Counted from the stretch's first letter, positions 44,359 through 54,259 are shown. The stretch is DNA of 64,000 nucleotides from Azoarcus sp. DD4 (GCF_006496635.1 NZ_CP022958.1:682001-746000), one strand, 5' to 3'. Notes: generated by a model not told the origin, from the letters alone. Made by a program: numbers and translations.

Positions 44359-44374
44359 TGGCACAACGCTTGCT
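44359..44374 (+). promoter_or_regulatory. Sigma-54 promoter of nifLA
   Basis: TGGCAC-AACGC-TTGCT is a perfect match to the -24/-12 consensus. Transcription should start near 44386, about 23 bp before the nifL ATG. Activation by phosphorylated NtrC and/or NifA is expected. Confidence 0.85.
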
Positions 44375-44408
44375 AGATGACGGGTGGCCCGCACTGCACG
44401 AGATCATC

Positions 44409-45961
44409 ATGCCCGCACCCGTACCAACGCCCACCATCTTCGCCGATGCCGTTTTCCACTATGCGGTCGAGCAGTCGGCGATCGCGATCTCGATCACCGA
44501 TCAGCACGCCAACATCCTTTATGTAAACCCCGCGTTCTGCGCGATCACCGGCTATCCCGCGGATGAAGTGGTCGGTCACAAGCAGTCGCTGCTGTCCTAC
44601 AAATCCACGCCCAAGGCGGTCTACCAGGAACTGTGGGGTGCGCTGAAGTCGGGCCGGTCGTGGTCGGGCCGCCTGCTCAACCGCCGGCGCGACGGCTCGC
44701 CCTACGTCGCCGAACTCACCGTCACGCCGCTGAAGACGCCGGAGCACGAAGAAGAGGAAATCAACTACCTCGGCATGCACTGGGATGCCACCGAGGAGCA
44801 CCGCCTCGCCCGCCAGCTCGCCAACCACAAGCAGCTCATCGAGTCGGTGATCTCGGTGGCGCCGGTGGCGGTGGCGCTGCTCGACGTCGACGGCCGGGTG
44901 GTGCTGGACAATCCCGCCTATCGCCGCATCGTGGCAGAAATGAAGGTCGCCGAGCCCGCCCATGCGGTGATCGAATCCCTGCGCCACGACCTCGGCGAGA
45001 GCTTCGACCGCTCCTTCGCCAGCCGTCGTGCCCTGCTCAACCAGGAAGTACGCTTCGATCTGGCCGGCGGCGAACCGCGCTGGTACGCCTGTTCGCTGTC
45101 GTGGTTCGAGGAGCATCACACCAGCCCGGACGCCTTTTACGGCGACGGCTGTTCCGATTACCTGCTGCTGGTGATGCACGATATCAGTGCATCCAAGCGC
45201 CAACAGGAGGCGCTGCGCCTCGCCGCGATGCGCGCGATGCTGTCCGAGGGCGAACTCAACCAGAGCCTGCGCGAGGCGCTGTCGGGCGCCGTTTTCCAGC
45301 TGCAGGGACCGGTCAACCTGATTTCCGCTGCGGCCGGGCTGCAGCGCCGCCGTGCCGGCCCCGGTGCCGGCAGCGACCCGCTCGCCAAGGCACTGTCGGA
45401 AGCCCAGCGTGCGGGCGAGCAGGCGATCTCCACCCTGCAGGCGGCGATGCCGCCCGAGCCGGAAGAGCCCGCCGGCCCGGTCAATCTCAACGAGGTGCTG
45501 CGCGACGTGCTGATGCTGGAAACCGATGCGCTGCTGTCGGCCGGTGTCACCGTCGACTGGCATCCCGCCCACATCCTGCCCTCGGTGCAGGGTGATCCGA
45601 CCGCGCTGCGCACCCTGTTCCGCCAGCTGGTGGCCAATGCCATCGAGGCGATGAACGTGCGCGGCTGGAAGGAGCGCGGCCTGGTGTTGCGCACTCATAC
45701 CCGCGACGGGCAGGTGGAGGTGGAAGTCACGGACACCGGCCCCGGCATCCCGGAGGCCCTGCGCATCAAGGTGTTCGAGCCCTTCTTCTCGACCAAGAAG
45801 GCGCGTGCCGCCGGTCGTGGCGTCGGCCTGTCGCTCGCCCAGGAAATCGTCAGCCGCCACCGCGGCGTGCTCGAGATCGACGGCGAACACACCGGCGGCT
45901 GCCGTCTGCTGGTGAGCTTTCCGGCAAGACGATCCGCCGCGGCGGACCAGGAGGTGGGCCG

Positions 45962-45965
<4 letters not shown>
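44409..45965 (+). CDS. nifL: Nitrogen fixation regulatory flavoprotein NifL
   Basis: A 518-residue redox/nitrogen sensor that inhibits NifA by direct binding. PAS1 (about 15-125, with DQHANILYVNPAFCAITGYP) should carry the FAD that senses oxygen. PAS2 follows (about 140-255). The C-terminal part has a GHKL ATP-binding domain with N-box NAIEAM (about 410), DTGPGIP (about 442), FEPFFSTK and GRGVGLSLA (about 470). In the H-box region the usual histidine is replaced (LQGPVNL), so no autophosphorylation is expected, in line with NifL acting by protein contact. Length matches Azotobacter NifL (519). ATGA overlap with nifA secures balanced synthesis. ATG 44409 was chosen; the frame is open upstream across the promoter. 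Confidence 0.95.
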
Positions 45966-47515
<1,550 letters not shown>

Positions 47516-47519
47516 ACCG

Positions 47520-47556
47520 CCGCCCGCCGCCGGGCGCGATGCCGGCAGGCGGGCGG
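47520..47556. terminator. GC-rich hairpin after nifA
   Basis: A perfect 9-bp inverted repeat CCGCCCGCC (47520-47528) / GGCGGGCGG (47548-47556) lies just past the nifA stop and before the convergent peptidase-like gene's stop. The 19-base loop can pair further. No U-run follows, so it may act with Rho or only as a 3'-end stabiliser. Confidence 0.45.
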
Positions 47557-47565
47557 GGTGCGGCT

Positions 47566-49107
47566 TCAGCGCGCCGCGGTCTCGCTGCGCGCGAGCTTCT
47601 GCGACGGCGTGCGGGTGAGCTTTTCGAGCAGGGCCCGCGGCGCGTCGGCGATCTCGCGGCCGTCGTGGTAAAGCAGGGCGACGTTCAGCGGGCCGTCGCC
47701 GGTGGCGCGGGCGGCGATGTTGTCCGGGCTGACCGTCACCCGGCCGAACATCCGGGTGGTGGGCCACTGCATGTCGCCGTAGGCGAGATACACCAGCTTG
47801 GAGCAGAACACGCGCTGGGTGGTCTCGGCGTCGAAGTTGAAGTCGTAGGCCTTGCCGACCTGGCGCAGTGTCTGCAGCACGATCCCGGCGCGGGCCGCCG
47901 GTGACAGGGCCTCGGCGCGCAGCACGGCGAGGTCGTCGATGTTGAGGAAGGCGGCAACAGGGTTCATCTCCACGCCGGAGCGCAGCGCTTCGACGATGCC
48001 GTGGCCGGCGCGGATGTCGGCCTGGAGCGGCTGGACCACAGGGTGGTCCCAGATGCCAAGTTCGCGCAGCTGTGCCTCGTCGCCCACCCAGATCGCCGCG
48101 TGGCCCCAGTGGCCGGGGATGAAGCTGTCGGTCAGGCGGAAGGGCGTTTTCTCCAGCAGGATGTCGCCGGCGCGCAAGGTGCGCTCCACCCGTTCGAGCA
48201 CGTCCGGCCGCCGGTCGAGCTTGCCGCGGCGGGTTTCGATCAGGCCTATGGTGTTGCCGAACAGCAGGCTGGAGAGGTTGAGGCTTTCGTTCTTGAGGCT
48301 GTTCAGGGTGTCGACCGTCGCGACCCGGAAGATGCCGAAGTGATCACCCAGGTCGCCGAGCGGATCGGCGCGCCGCACCATGTGGTAGGACGGACTCTGT
48401 GCGATCAGGCCGGCAAGGTAGGCCTGGCCGTCGAGGTCGTCGCCGACGGCTTCGGCGCCGTGGCGTTCGTACCATGCGATGGCGCGGCGAACGCGCTCGC
48501 GGTTGGCCGGCGAGGCGTAGGCGCGGGTGATGCGGTCGAGTTCGCCGGTGTCGAGCGCGAAGCCGCGGTCGCTGCGGTTGAGGTGCTGGCGCAGCACGCT
48601 GTCCTCGCGGTAGAGCGAGATCGCCGACAGATAGTTGTCGTAGAGCGTCAGCGCCGCGGCGAGCGACATCAGGATGCCGGCGCGGCGGACGGCGACGGCG
48701 TCGGCCTCCAGCGGCGGCGGCATGTCGAGCCAGCACTCGTGGGCGAAGGCCGCCTGCAGCAGGGCGCGGCGCTGGGTCAGCAGGGCGGCGGCGCCGCTGT
48801 TGAGCCGTTGCAGGTCCTGGCCGGTCAGGGCTGTGCCGTCTGCGCTGCGCCGGTTGAGGGTGTGGAACAGGCGTATCGCCTCGGCGCGCATGGCCAGCGC
48901 TTCTTCCGATAGCTGCTGGTAGGCGACCAGCCGTTCCTCCATCGCAGCGCGGCTGCCGGGCGACTCGTGGCAGATCATGAGGTCGGGCAGGTTTTCGCCC
49001 GGCGCCGGGTCGTTGGCGAAGGCGGGTACCGGGCTGGCGCAGGCGAGCAGCAGTGCCAGCAGCAGGGGGCGCAGCGGTTGCCGGCGCCGCGTACAGGTAT
49101 CGGACAT
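47566..49107 (-). CDS. YiiX/YebB-like permuted-papain (NlpC/P60-type) exported hydrolase
   Basis: A 513-residue protein with a signal peptide (about residues 1-31, ending PAFA). The helical region (about 40-320) precedes a C-terminal cysteine-hydrolase domain in circularly permuted order: the His motif GHWGHAAIWVG (about 355) comes before the Cys motif RVFCSKLVYLAYGD (about 452). That order is typical of YiiX/YebB-type enzymes that act on cell-wall peptides or acyl groups. Substrate unknown. It is the last gene of a probable operon with sodC and a small hypothetical. Confidence 0.7.
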   Translation of the reverse strand: MSDTCTRRRQPLRPLLLALLLACASPVPAFANDPAPGENLPDLMICHESPGSRAAMEERLVAYQQLSEEALAMRAEAIRLFHTLNRRSADGTALTGQDLQRLNSGAAALLTQRRALLQAAFAHECWLDMPPPLEADAVAVRRAGILMSLAAALTLYDNYLSAISLYREDSVLRQHLNRSDRGFALDTGELDRITRAYASPANRERVRRAIAWYERHGAEAVGDDLDGQAYLAGLIAQSPSYHMVRRADPLGDLGDHFGIFRVATVDTLNSLKNESLNLSSLLFGNTIGLIETRRGKLDRRPDVLERVERTLRAGDILLEKTPFRLTDSFIPGHWGHAAIWVGDEAQLRELGIWDHPVVQPLQADIRAGHGIVEALRSGVEMNPVAAFLNIDDLAVLRAEALSPAARAGIVLQTLRQVGKAYDFNFDAETTQRVFCSKLVYLAYGDMQWPTTRMFGRVTVSPDNIAARATGDGPLNVALLYHDGREIADAPRALLEKLTRTPSQKLARSETAAR

Positions 49108-49125
49108 GGCGGTCGAATCAGGGGC

Positions 49126-49692
49126 TCAGGAAGTGGGGCGCGGGCCGAAGACCAGCGCAAGATCGCAGCTCGCACCACCAGGGAACCAACGTGCGAGCGC
49201 GGCGGCGTCGCCGGCGAAGTGCACGCTGAATTCGTCGGAGACCGGCTTGCGCTGGTGCGACTGGGCCTGCGGCCCGCCGAGCGCAACACGGAAGCGGTCG
49301 GCGAAGTCGGCTCCATGCAGGCGGCAGGCTTCGGCATCGGCGACAGAGCGGTCGAGGCCGCGCGGCAGGGCGATGACCTCCTCGATGCGACCGTCGTTGC
49401 CGGCCATCGCCATCACCGCGAGTTCGATACCGGCGCTGCGCACCGTGATCGATACCTGGTCGCGCGCGTCGCAGCCGGGGCCGACCTGCGCGGCGGCGGC
49501 GTCCAGCGGCAGCGCAAGCGCGGCCGCGGCGCGCAGGTCGCGGCCGAGCCGCAGCGGACCGACGCCGTCGGCGGTGACGATGGGCGCGATCGCGGCCGGC
49601 ACGGGCGCCGCCGGCATCAGTGCCTGGCGGGCGACGACCGCGGTCGCCGCCACCGCCAGGGCCGTGCCGAGGGCCAGCGGCCAGCGCTTCAT
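49126..49692 (-). CDS. Hypothetical exported or membrane-anchored protein
   Basis: A 188-residue protein starting MKRWPLALGTALAVAATAVVA, a signal peptide or anchor. Two short cysteine-containing segments (GPGCDARDQ and AEACRLHG, with a last GGASCDLAL) suggest disulfides in the periplasm. GVGPLRLGRDLRAA near residue 45 resembles a repeated calcium-type or lipoprotein motif seen in small exported proteins. No family recognised. Start ATG 49692 is 10 bp after the sodC stop, so it is cotranscribed with sodC. Confidence 0.6.
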   Translation of the reverse strand: MKRWPLALGTALAVAATAVVARQALMPAAPVPAAIAPIVTADGVGPLRLGRDLRAAAALALPLDAAAAQVGPGCDARDQVSITVRSAGIELAVMAMAGNDGRIEEVIALPRGLDRSVADAEACRLHGADFADRFRVALGGPQAQSHQRKPVSDEFSVHFAGDAAALARWFPGGASCDLALVFGPRPTS

Positions 49693-49702
49693 CCGCGGAT
49701 GC

Positions 49703-50236
49703 TCAATCGGCTGCCTTGACCACGCCGCAGGCGATGCGCGCGCCGGCCCCGCCGATCGGCTGGGTGGCATGGTCGTCGCGGCTCTCGTGGATCACCAGGG
49801 CGGCGCCGTCGGCGTCGAGGATGGTGGCGCGTTCGCCGGCGCCCTTGAGGCTGGCCAGCGAGGTGAAGAGTTCGGCCTCGACGCTGCCGTCGGCGTGCAC
49901 GAAGAGCACCGGCAGGTCGCCCGCGTCCGGACCTTCCGGGTTCATCAGGCCATGCTTCTTGCCGGTCGGGTTGAGATGGCCCTTGGAGGCGACGAAGCCC
50001 TTGTCGGGATCTTCGCAGGTGCCGACGCTGTGGATGTGGATGCCCTTGGGACCCGCGGTCAGACCCTTGGCCGAGACGTGGATCAGCACGCCGGTCGGGC
50101 CTTCGCTGAGGGTGGCGGTGCCGACGGGTTTGCCCTGGCGGTCGACGATCTGGGCGCTGGCGCGGTCGGCTGCGCCGGCGTGGGCGGCGATGGTGGCGAG
50201 CAGGACGGCGGCGGCAAGTGTTCTGATGGCAGGCAT
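49703..50236 (-). CDS. sodC: Periplasmic Cu/Zn superoxide dismutase
   Basis: A 177-residue exported SOD that removes superoxide in the periplasm. Signal peptide 1-22 (ending AGAA). Metal ligands are in GIHIHSVGTC, GHLNPTGKKHG, and HESRDDHATQPIGG; the disulfide cysteines are in GTCEDP and RIACGV. The E. coli-type bacterial order is kept. It diverges from nifB; CGGAGAAG precedes ATG 50236. A SOD next to nif genes would ease oxygen-derived stress, but its promoter looks sigma-70-type. Confidence 0.92.
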   Translation of the reverse strand: MPAIRTLAAAVLLATIAAHAGAADRASAQIVDRQGKPVGTATLSEGPTGVLIHVSAKGLTAGPKGIHIHSVGTCEDPDKGFVASKGHLNPTGKKHGLMNPEGPDAGDLPVLFVHADGSVEAELFTSLASLKGAGERATILDADGAALVIHESRDDHATQPIGGAGARIACGVVKAAD

Positions 50237-50321
50237 GCGGTCTTCTCCGTGGATGGTTGGGGCCTACGGCGATGCGTGACGATCACAGGACGCGTCGGTC
50301 GTATGCGTCGTGGGTGGCTGC

Positions 50322-50350
50322 ATCTTAGGCGGCACACATGGCGCGGGCAA
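50322..50350 (-). promoter_or_regulatory. Candidate sigma-70 promoter of sodC
   Basis: Minus strand TTGCCC (50350-50345), 17-bp spacer, TAAGAT (50327-50322). The fit is moderate (4 of 6 at each box). It lies about 40 bp from the nifB NifA sites on the opposite side. Confidence 0.4.
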
Positions 50351-50390
50351 TGCAGCAATGCACATCCCGGCACGGGCCGTGTCGCCCGCT

Positions 50391-50406
50391 TGTGCGGAGT
50401 CGGACA
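50391..50406. promoter_or_regulatory. NifA upstream activator sequence 1 for nifB
   Basis: TGT-GCGGAGTCGG-ACA, exact consensus. It lies 88 bp upstream of the nifB -24 element and 24 bp from the second site. Confidence 0.7.
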
Positions 50407-50414
50407 CGAAAAGC

Positions 50415-50430
50415 TGTGACGTAGCCGACA
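50415..50430. promoter_or_regulatory. NifA upstream activator sequence 2 for nifB
   Basis: TGT-GACGTAGCCG-ACA, exact consensus. It lies 63 bp upstream of the nifB -24 element. The two sites in tandem would allow cooperative NifA binding. Confidence 0.72.
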
Positions 50431-50464
50431 AGAAAAGCCCGACAAGAAAAGAGTTGTCCTTTTT

Positions 50465-50477
50465 AATCAAATGGATA
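50465..50477 (+). promoter_or_regulatory. IHF-like site between NifA sites and the nifB promoter
   Basis: AATCAA-ATGG-ATA against the IHF consensus WATCAA-N4-TTR (one mismatch, A for the first T). The AT-rich location between enhancer and -24/-12 element is where IHF bends nif promoters. Confidence 0.45.
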
Positions 50478-50493
50478 ATTCGTTTTCTTGTGC

Positions 50494-50509
50494 TGGCACG
50501 GCCTTTGCA
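50494..50509 (+). promoter_or_regulatory. Sigma-54 promoter of nifB
   Basis: TGGCAC-GGCCT-TTGCA is a perfect -24/-12 element. Transcription should start near 50520, 29 bp before the nifB ATG, which has AAGGGGAT as ribosome site. Confidence 0.9.
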
Positions 50510-50548
50510 AAAGTCATCCCCGTAAGACTTCGCTAAAGGGGATCGACA

Positions 50549-52042
50549 ATGGAACTCCCGGTTATCAGCAATACCGCACCCGAAGAGTCGGGCGGCGGCT
50601 GTAGCTCAAGCGGCTGTGGGACCGCGCCCGATGCGCTCTCTCATCTGCCGGACAGTATCCGCAGCAAGGTTCAGGACCACCCCTGTTATTCGGAAGAAGC
50701 CCACCACTACTTCGCGCGCATGCACGTCGCGGTGGCCCCGGCCTGCAACATCCAGTGCAACTACTGCAACCGCAAGTACGACTGCTCGAACGAATCCCGT
50801 CCGGGCGTCGTGTCCGAAGTGATGAGCCCCGATCAGGCGGTCAAGAAGACGCTGGCGGTGGCGGCGGCGATCCCGCAGATGACGGTGCTCGGCATCGCCG
50901 GACCCGGAGACCCCCTCGCCAACCCGGAACGCACCTTCGAGACCTTCCGCCAGCTTTCCGAGCAGGCGCCTGACATCAAGCTGTGCGTGTCCACCAACGG
51001 CCTGTCGCTGCCGCAAAGCGTGGATGAACTGGCCAAGCACAACATCGACCACGTCACCATCACCATCAACTGCGTGGACCCGGAGATCGGCGCCAAGATC
51101 TATCCGTGGATCTTCTGGGAAAACAAGCGGATCTTCGGTGTCGAAGGAGCGAAGATCCTCATCGAGCAGCAGCAGAAGGGCCTCGAGATGCTGTCCGCAC
51201 GCGGCATCCTGGTGAAGGTCAACTCGGTGATGATTCCGGGCGTCAACGACGAGCATCTCAAGGAAGTGTCCAAGATCGTCAAGGCCAAGGGCGCTTTCCT
51301 GCACAACGTGATGCCGCTGATCGCCGAAGCCGAGCATGGTACCTACTACGGCATCATGGGCCAGCGCGAACCGACGCCGCTGGAACTCGAAGCCCTGCAG
51401 GACTCCTGCTCCGGCGACATGTCGATGATGCGCCACTGCCGCCAGTGCCGTGCCGACGCGGTGGGCCTGCTGGGCGAAGACCGCGGTGCCGAATTCACCC
51501 TCGACAAGATCGACGAGATGGAAATCGACTACGCCACGGCCATGGTCGAGCGCGCCAAGGTGCACGATGCCATCACCTCCGAGCTGGAAATGAAGCGCGC
51601 CTTGAAGTCCGCGCCCAAGTTCAACCCGGATGCCGAAGAGAAACCCGCCACGCGCGCCATCCGCATCGCCATCGCCAGCAAGGGCGGCGGCCTGGTGAAC
51701 GAGCACTTCGGCCACGCCCACGAGTTCCTGGTGTACGAGGTCGGCCCCACCAGCCACCGCTTCCTGACCCACCGCAAGTGCACGCCCTACTGCATGGGCG
51801 ACGAATCCTGCGGTGACGGCGAAACGGTGCTCGGCCAGATCATCAAGAGCCTGGAAGGGGTGGAAGTGCTGCTGGCCAGCAAGATCGGCTTCGAACCCTG
51901 GGCCGACCTGGAAAAGGCGGGCATCCAGCCCAACGGCGAGCACGCGATGGAGCCGATCGAGGAAGCCATTCGCGCGGTGTATGACGAGCTGGCCGCCGCC
52001 GGCAAGCTCGATCAGCCCGCCGAAGCCAAGGCCGCGGCCTGA
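50549..52042 (+). CDS. nifB: FeMo-cofactor core synthesis protein NifB
   Basis: A 497-residue radical-SAM enzyme that builds the 8Fe-9S-C core (NifB-co) of nitrogenase cofactors. The radical-SAM cysteines are in CNIQCNYCNRKYDC (about residue 66). Accessory Fe-S ligand cysteines are in HPCYSEE and CRQCRADAVG. A C-terminal NifX-like domain (about 370-490) starts AIRIAIASKGGG and NEHFGHAHEF. An N-terminal Ser/Gly/Cys stretch (GGGCSSSGCG) is common in this group. It is followed by a strong terminator, so it may largely be a one-gene transcript. Confidence 0.97.
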   Translation: MELPVISNTAPEESGGGCSSSGCGTAPDALSHLPDSIRSKVQDHPCYSEEAHHYFARMHVAVAPACNIQCNYCNRKYDCSNESRPGVVSEVMSPDQAVKKTLAVAAAIPQMTVLGIAGPGDPLANPERTFETFRQLSEQAPDIKLCVSTNGLSLPQSVDELAKHNIDHVTITINCVDPEIGAKIYPWIFWENKRIFGVEGAKILIEQQQKGLEMLSARGILVKVNSVMIPGVNDEHLKEVSKIVKAKGAFLHNVMPLIAEAEHGTYYGIMGQREPTPLELEALQDSCSGDMSMMRHCRQCRADAVGLLGEDRGAEFTLDKIDEMEIDYATAMVERAKVHDAITSELEMKRALKSAPKFNPDAEEKPATRAIRIAIASKGGGLVNEHFGHAHEFLVYEVGPTSHRFLTHRKCTPYCMGDESCGDGETVLGQIIKSLEGVEVLLASKIGFEPWADLEKAGIQPNGEHAMEPIEEAIRAVYDELAAAGKLDQPAEAKAAA

Positions 52043-52048
52043 CGGCAA

Positions 52049-52081
52049 GGGAGCCCGCGCTGGCGCGGGCTCCCGCTTTTT
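52049..52081 (+). terminator. Strong intrinsic terminator between nifB and fdxN
   Basis: A perfect 12-bp stem (GGGAGCCCGCGC at 52049-52060 pairing with 52063-52074) with a tiny loop is followed by GCTTTTT. It starts only 6 bp after the nifB stop. No sigma-54 promoter is visible between it and fdxN, so downstream genes probably depend on read-through. Confidence 0.85.
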
Positions 52082-52139
52082 CGTCACGGAACCCTGCAGA
52101 ACATTTCCGCATTCACCCAACGAACGCGAGAGGCACGAA

Positions 52140-52430
52140 ATGGCACTGGAAATCACCGAAGTCTGTGTGGGCTGCTACGCCTGTGAGCCGCTGTGCCCGA
52201 ACAAGGCGATCAGCGCCGGCAACCCGGTGTTCACCATCGATCCCGACAAATGCACCGAATGCCTGGGCGATTACGAAAAACCCCAGTGCGCCGAGATCTG
52301 CCCGATCGAGGCGGCCATCGTCGATGAACTCGGCGATGCGCTGAACCCGCTCGGTTCGCTCACCGGCATCCCCATTCATCTGATCGAGGAATACAACACG
52401 ACCGGCACCGTTGCCCGGCCCGGCGTGTAA
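52140..52430 (+). CDS. fdxN: Nif-associated 2[4Fe-4S] ferredoxin
   Basis: A 96-residue ferredoxin with two 4Fe-4S motifs: CVGCYACEPLCPNKAI and CTECLGDYEKPQCAEICP, the second with the extended spacing seen in FdxN-type proteins. In diazotrophs fdxN follows nifB and supports NifB-co synthesis or nitrogenase electron supply. It is 98 bp downstream of nifB, across the terminator. Confidence 0.9.
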   Translation: MALEITEVCVGCYACEPLCPNKAISAGNPVFTIDPDKCTECLGDYEKPQCAEICPIEAAIVDELGDALNPLGSLTGIPIHLIEEYNTTGTVARPGV

Positions 52431-52523
52431 GCAGCTCCGCAAGACCCGTCCGGGCTCCGTGTGGGGCCCGGTGCAATACCGCGGTGCGTTGCGCGCGCAC
52501 CGCCTTCGAGCAAGGAGCATGTC

Positions 52524-52973
52524 GTGACGACGACCATGCAGATCCGCTTCTGGTGGAAGCCCGGCTGTGCCACCAATACCCGTCAGATTCGCCTGCTGGA
52601 GCAAGCCGGCTGCGAAGTGAGGGTGGAAAACCTGTTGACCGAGCCGTGGACGCCCGCGCGCCTGGCGGCTTTCCTCGGCCGCCGGCCGGTGGCCGAGTGG
52701 TTCAACCCGGCGGCGCCGGCGGTGAAGTCCGGCGCCGTGGTGCCTGCCGCCTTCAGCCCGGAAGCCGCGCTGGAGCGCCTGGTAGCCGAGCCCATCCTGA
52801 TCCGGCGGCCCTTGATCGAGATCGGCAACGCGCGCTGCGCCGGTTTCGTGCCGGAATGGCTGGCGGCACAGGGGGTGACGCTGGCACCCGAGGCCCCGGT
52901 GCCCGAAGGTTGCAGTCATGGCGACGCGCCCGCCGCCTTCTGTCCACCGCCTGCCGTCGCGAGCCCGTCATGA
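52524..52973 (+). CDS. nifO: ArsC/Spx-like nitrogenase-associated protein
   Basis: A 149-residue thioredoxin-fold protein of the ArsC/Spx type found in nif clusters. The N-terminus has FWWKPGCATNTRQIRLLEQAGC with one active-site-like Cys, and later LLTEPWTPARLAAFL and RPLIEIGNARCAGF. The family is called nitrogenase-associated (NifO in Azotobacter), linked there to molybdenum use rather than arsenate reduction. GTG 52524 has AAGGAG 7 bp upstream; the ATG four codons on is less well placed. It overlaps the next gene by ATGA. Confidence 0.75.
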   Translation: MTTTMQIRFWWKPGCATNTRQIRLLEQAGCEVRVENLLTEPWTPARLAAFLGRRPVAEWFNPAAPAVKSGAVVPAAFSPEAALERLVAEPILIRRPLIEIGNARCAGFVPEWLAAQGVTLAPEAPVPEGCSHGDAPAAFCPPPAVASPS

Positions 52974-54259
52974 GCAGCCCGGGCGCGGTATCCCCGGACA
53001 AAGCCGTCGCCGTCGCCCCGGGCGTGCACTGGGTGGGGGCGCTCGATCCCGACCTGCGCCAGTTCGACATCATCCTGCGCACCGCCAACGGCACCAGCTA
53101 CAACGCCTACGCCATCCGCGGCAACGCCGGGGTGGCGGTGGTGGATACCGTCAAGGCGGAGTACGCCGACCTCTTCTTCCAGCGCCTGTGGTCCTGCTGC
53201 AAGCCGGAAGAGATCAAGGCCATCGTGCTCAACCACCTCGAGCCTGACCACTCCGGTGCCTTGCCCGAACTGCTCAAGGCCGCGCCCCAGGCGCCGCTCT
53301 ACATCTCGCGGCCGGCCTTCGCGATGCTGAAGGGCATCATCAAGGACGGGCTGGATCCGGCGCGCATCATCGCGACCGAGCCCGACACCCGGGTCGAGCT
53401 CGGCGGGCGCAGCCTGCGCTTCCTGCAGACCCCTTATCTGCACTGGCCCGATACCCAGTGCACCTGGGTGGAGGAAGACGGCTTTCTTTTCTCCGGCGAC
53501 GTCTTCGGTTGCCACTTCTGCGATCCGCGGTTGTTCAACGACAAGGTCGGCGACTTCCGCTTTTCGTTCGACTACTACTACCAGCACATCATGCGGCCCT
53601 TCCGCGAGCATGTGCAGGCGGCGCTCGAGCTCATCGAGCCGCTCACCATCCGCCTGATCGCACCCGCTCACGGCCCGGTGCTGCGCGACGTGCCGCAGAC
53701 CTACGTGCGGCGCTACCGCCAGCTCGCCACGCCGCAGCTGCAGAACGAGGCCGCCGAGCGCGCCAAGACCCTGCTGGTGTTTTACATCAGCGCCTACGGC
53801 AACACCCAGCAGATGGCGCAGGCGGTGCGCGAGGGTGCCGAGAGCGTGGACGGCGTGCGGGTGTCGCTCTACGACCTCGCCGGTGGCGAGCCGGGCCCCT
53901 TCGTCGACCTGATCGAGGAGGCCGACGGACTGGTGTTCGGCTCGCCCACCATCAACGGCGACGCGGTCAAGCCGGTGTGGGATCTGCTGTCCTCGCTCAC
54001 GCTGGTCAAGGTACGCGGCAAGTTCGGCGCCGCGTTCGGCTCCTACGGCTGGAGCGGCGAGGCGGTGGGCCTGATCGAGGACCGCCTGCGCGGCCTCAAG
54101 CTGCGGGTGCCGCGGCCGGGGGTGAAGGTCAAGCTCATCCCCACCGTCGATGAGCTCGCCGAGTGCAACGCGCTGGGCCGCGAGCTTGCCGAGCACCTGG
54201 TCGGCCGCAGCGGACCCCGTCATATCGATTTCACAGCGCTACAGGCGCGTTCTGCATAG
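52970..54259 (+). CDS. Flavodiiron protein (FprA family, class A)
   Basis: A 429-residue flavodiiron protein that reduces oxygen or nitric oxide to water or N2O. The beta-lactamase-like diiron domain holds the ligands HLEPDH (about 86-91), HWPDTQ, SGDVFGCHF and APAHGPV (about 230); all diiron residues are present. The flavodoxin domain (about 260-400) has FYISAYGNTQQMA and GSPTINGDAV. There is no rubredoxin tail, so a separate partner must feed electrons; the ferredoxin gene 9 bp downstream is the natural candidate. In this place it likely removes oxygen near nitrogenase. Confidence 0.88.
   Translation: MSSPGAVSPDKAVAVAPGVHWVGALDPDLRQFDIILRTANGTSYNAYAIRGNAGVAVVDTVKAEYADLFFQRLWSCCKPEEIKAIVLNHLEPDHSGALPELLKAAPQAPLYISRPAFAMLKGIIKDGLDPARIIATEPDTRVELGGRSLRFLQTPYLHWPDTQCTWVEEDGFLFSGDVFGCHFCDPRLFNDKVGDFRFSFDYYYQHIMRPFREHVQAALELIEPLTIRLIAPAHGPVLRDVPQTYVRRYRQLATPQLQNEAAERAKTLLVFYISAYGNTQQMAQAVREGAESVDGVRVSLYDLAGGEPGPFVDLIEEADGLVFGSPTINGDAVKPVWDLLSSLTLVKVRGKFGAAFGSYGWSGEAVGLIEDRLRGLKLRVPRPGVKVKLIPTVDELAECNALGRELAEHLVGRSGPRHIDFTALQARSA

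Larger units (their letters stand above)
44045..44408. other. Divergent rnfA/nifL control region
   Basis: A 364-bp non-coding region, locally AT-rich at 44128-44141. From the rnf side it holds a minus-strand -24/-12 promoter (44087-44102), a NifA UAS (44196-44211), four GTTTAC direct repeats (44230-44269), an NtrC-type palindrome (44327-44343) and a perfect plus-strand -24/-12 promoter (44359-44374). All are listed separately. No RNA gene or ORF of its own is seen. Confidence 0.8.
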
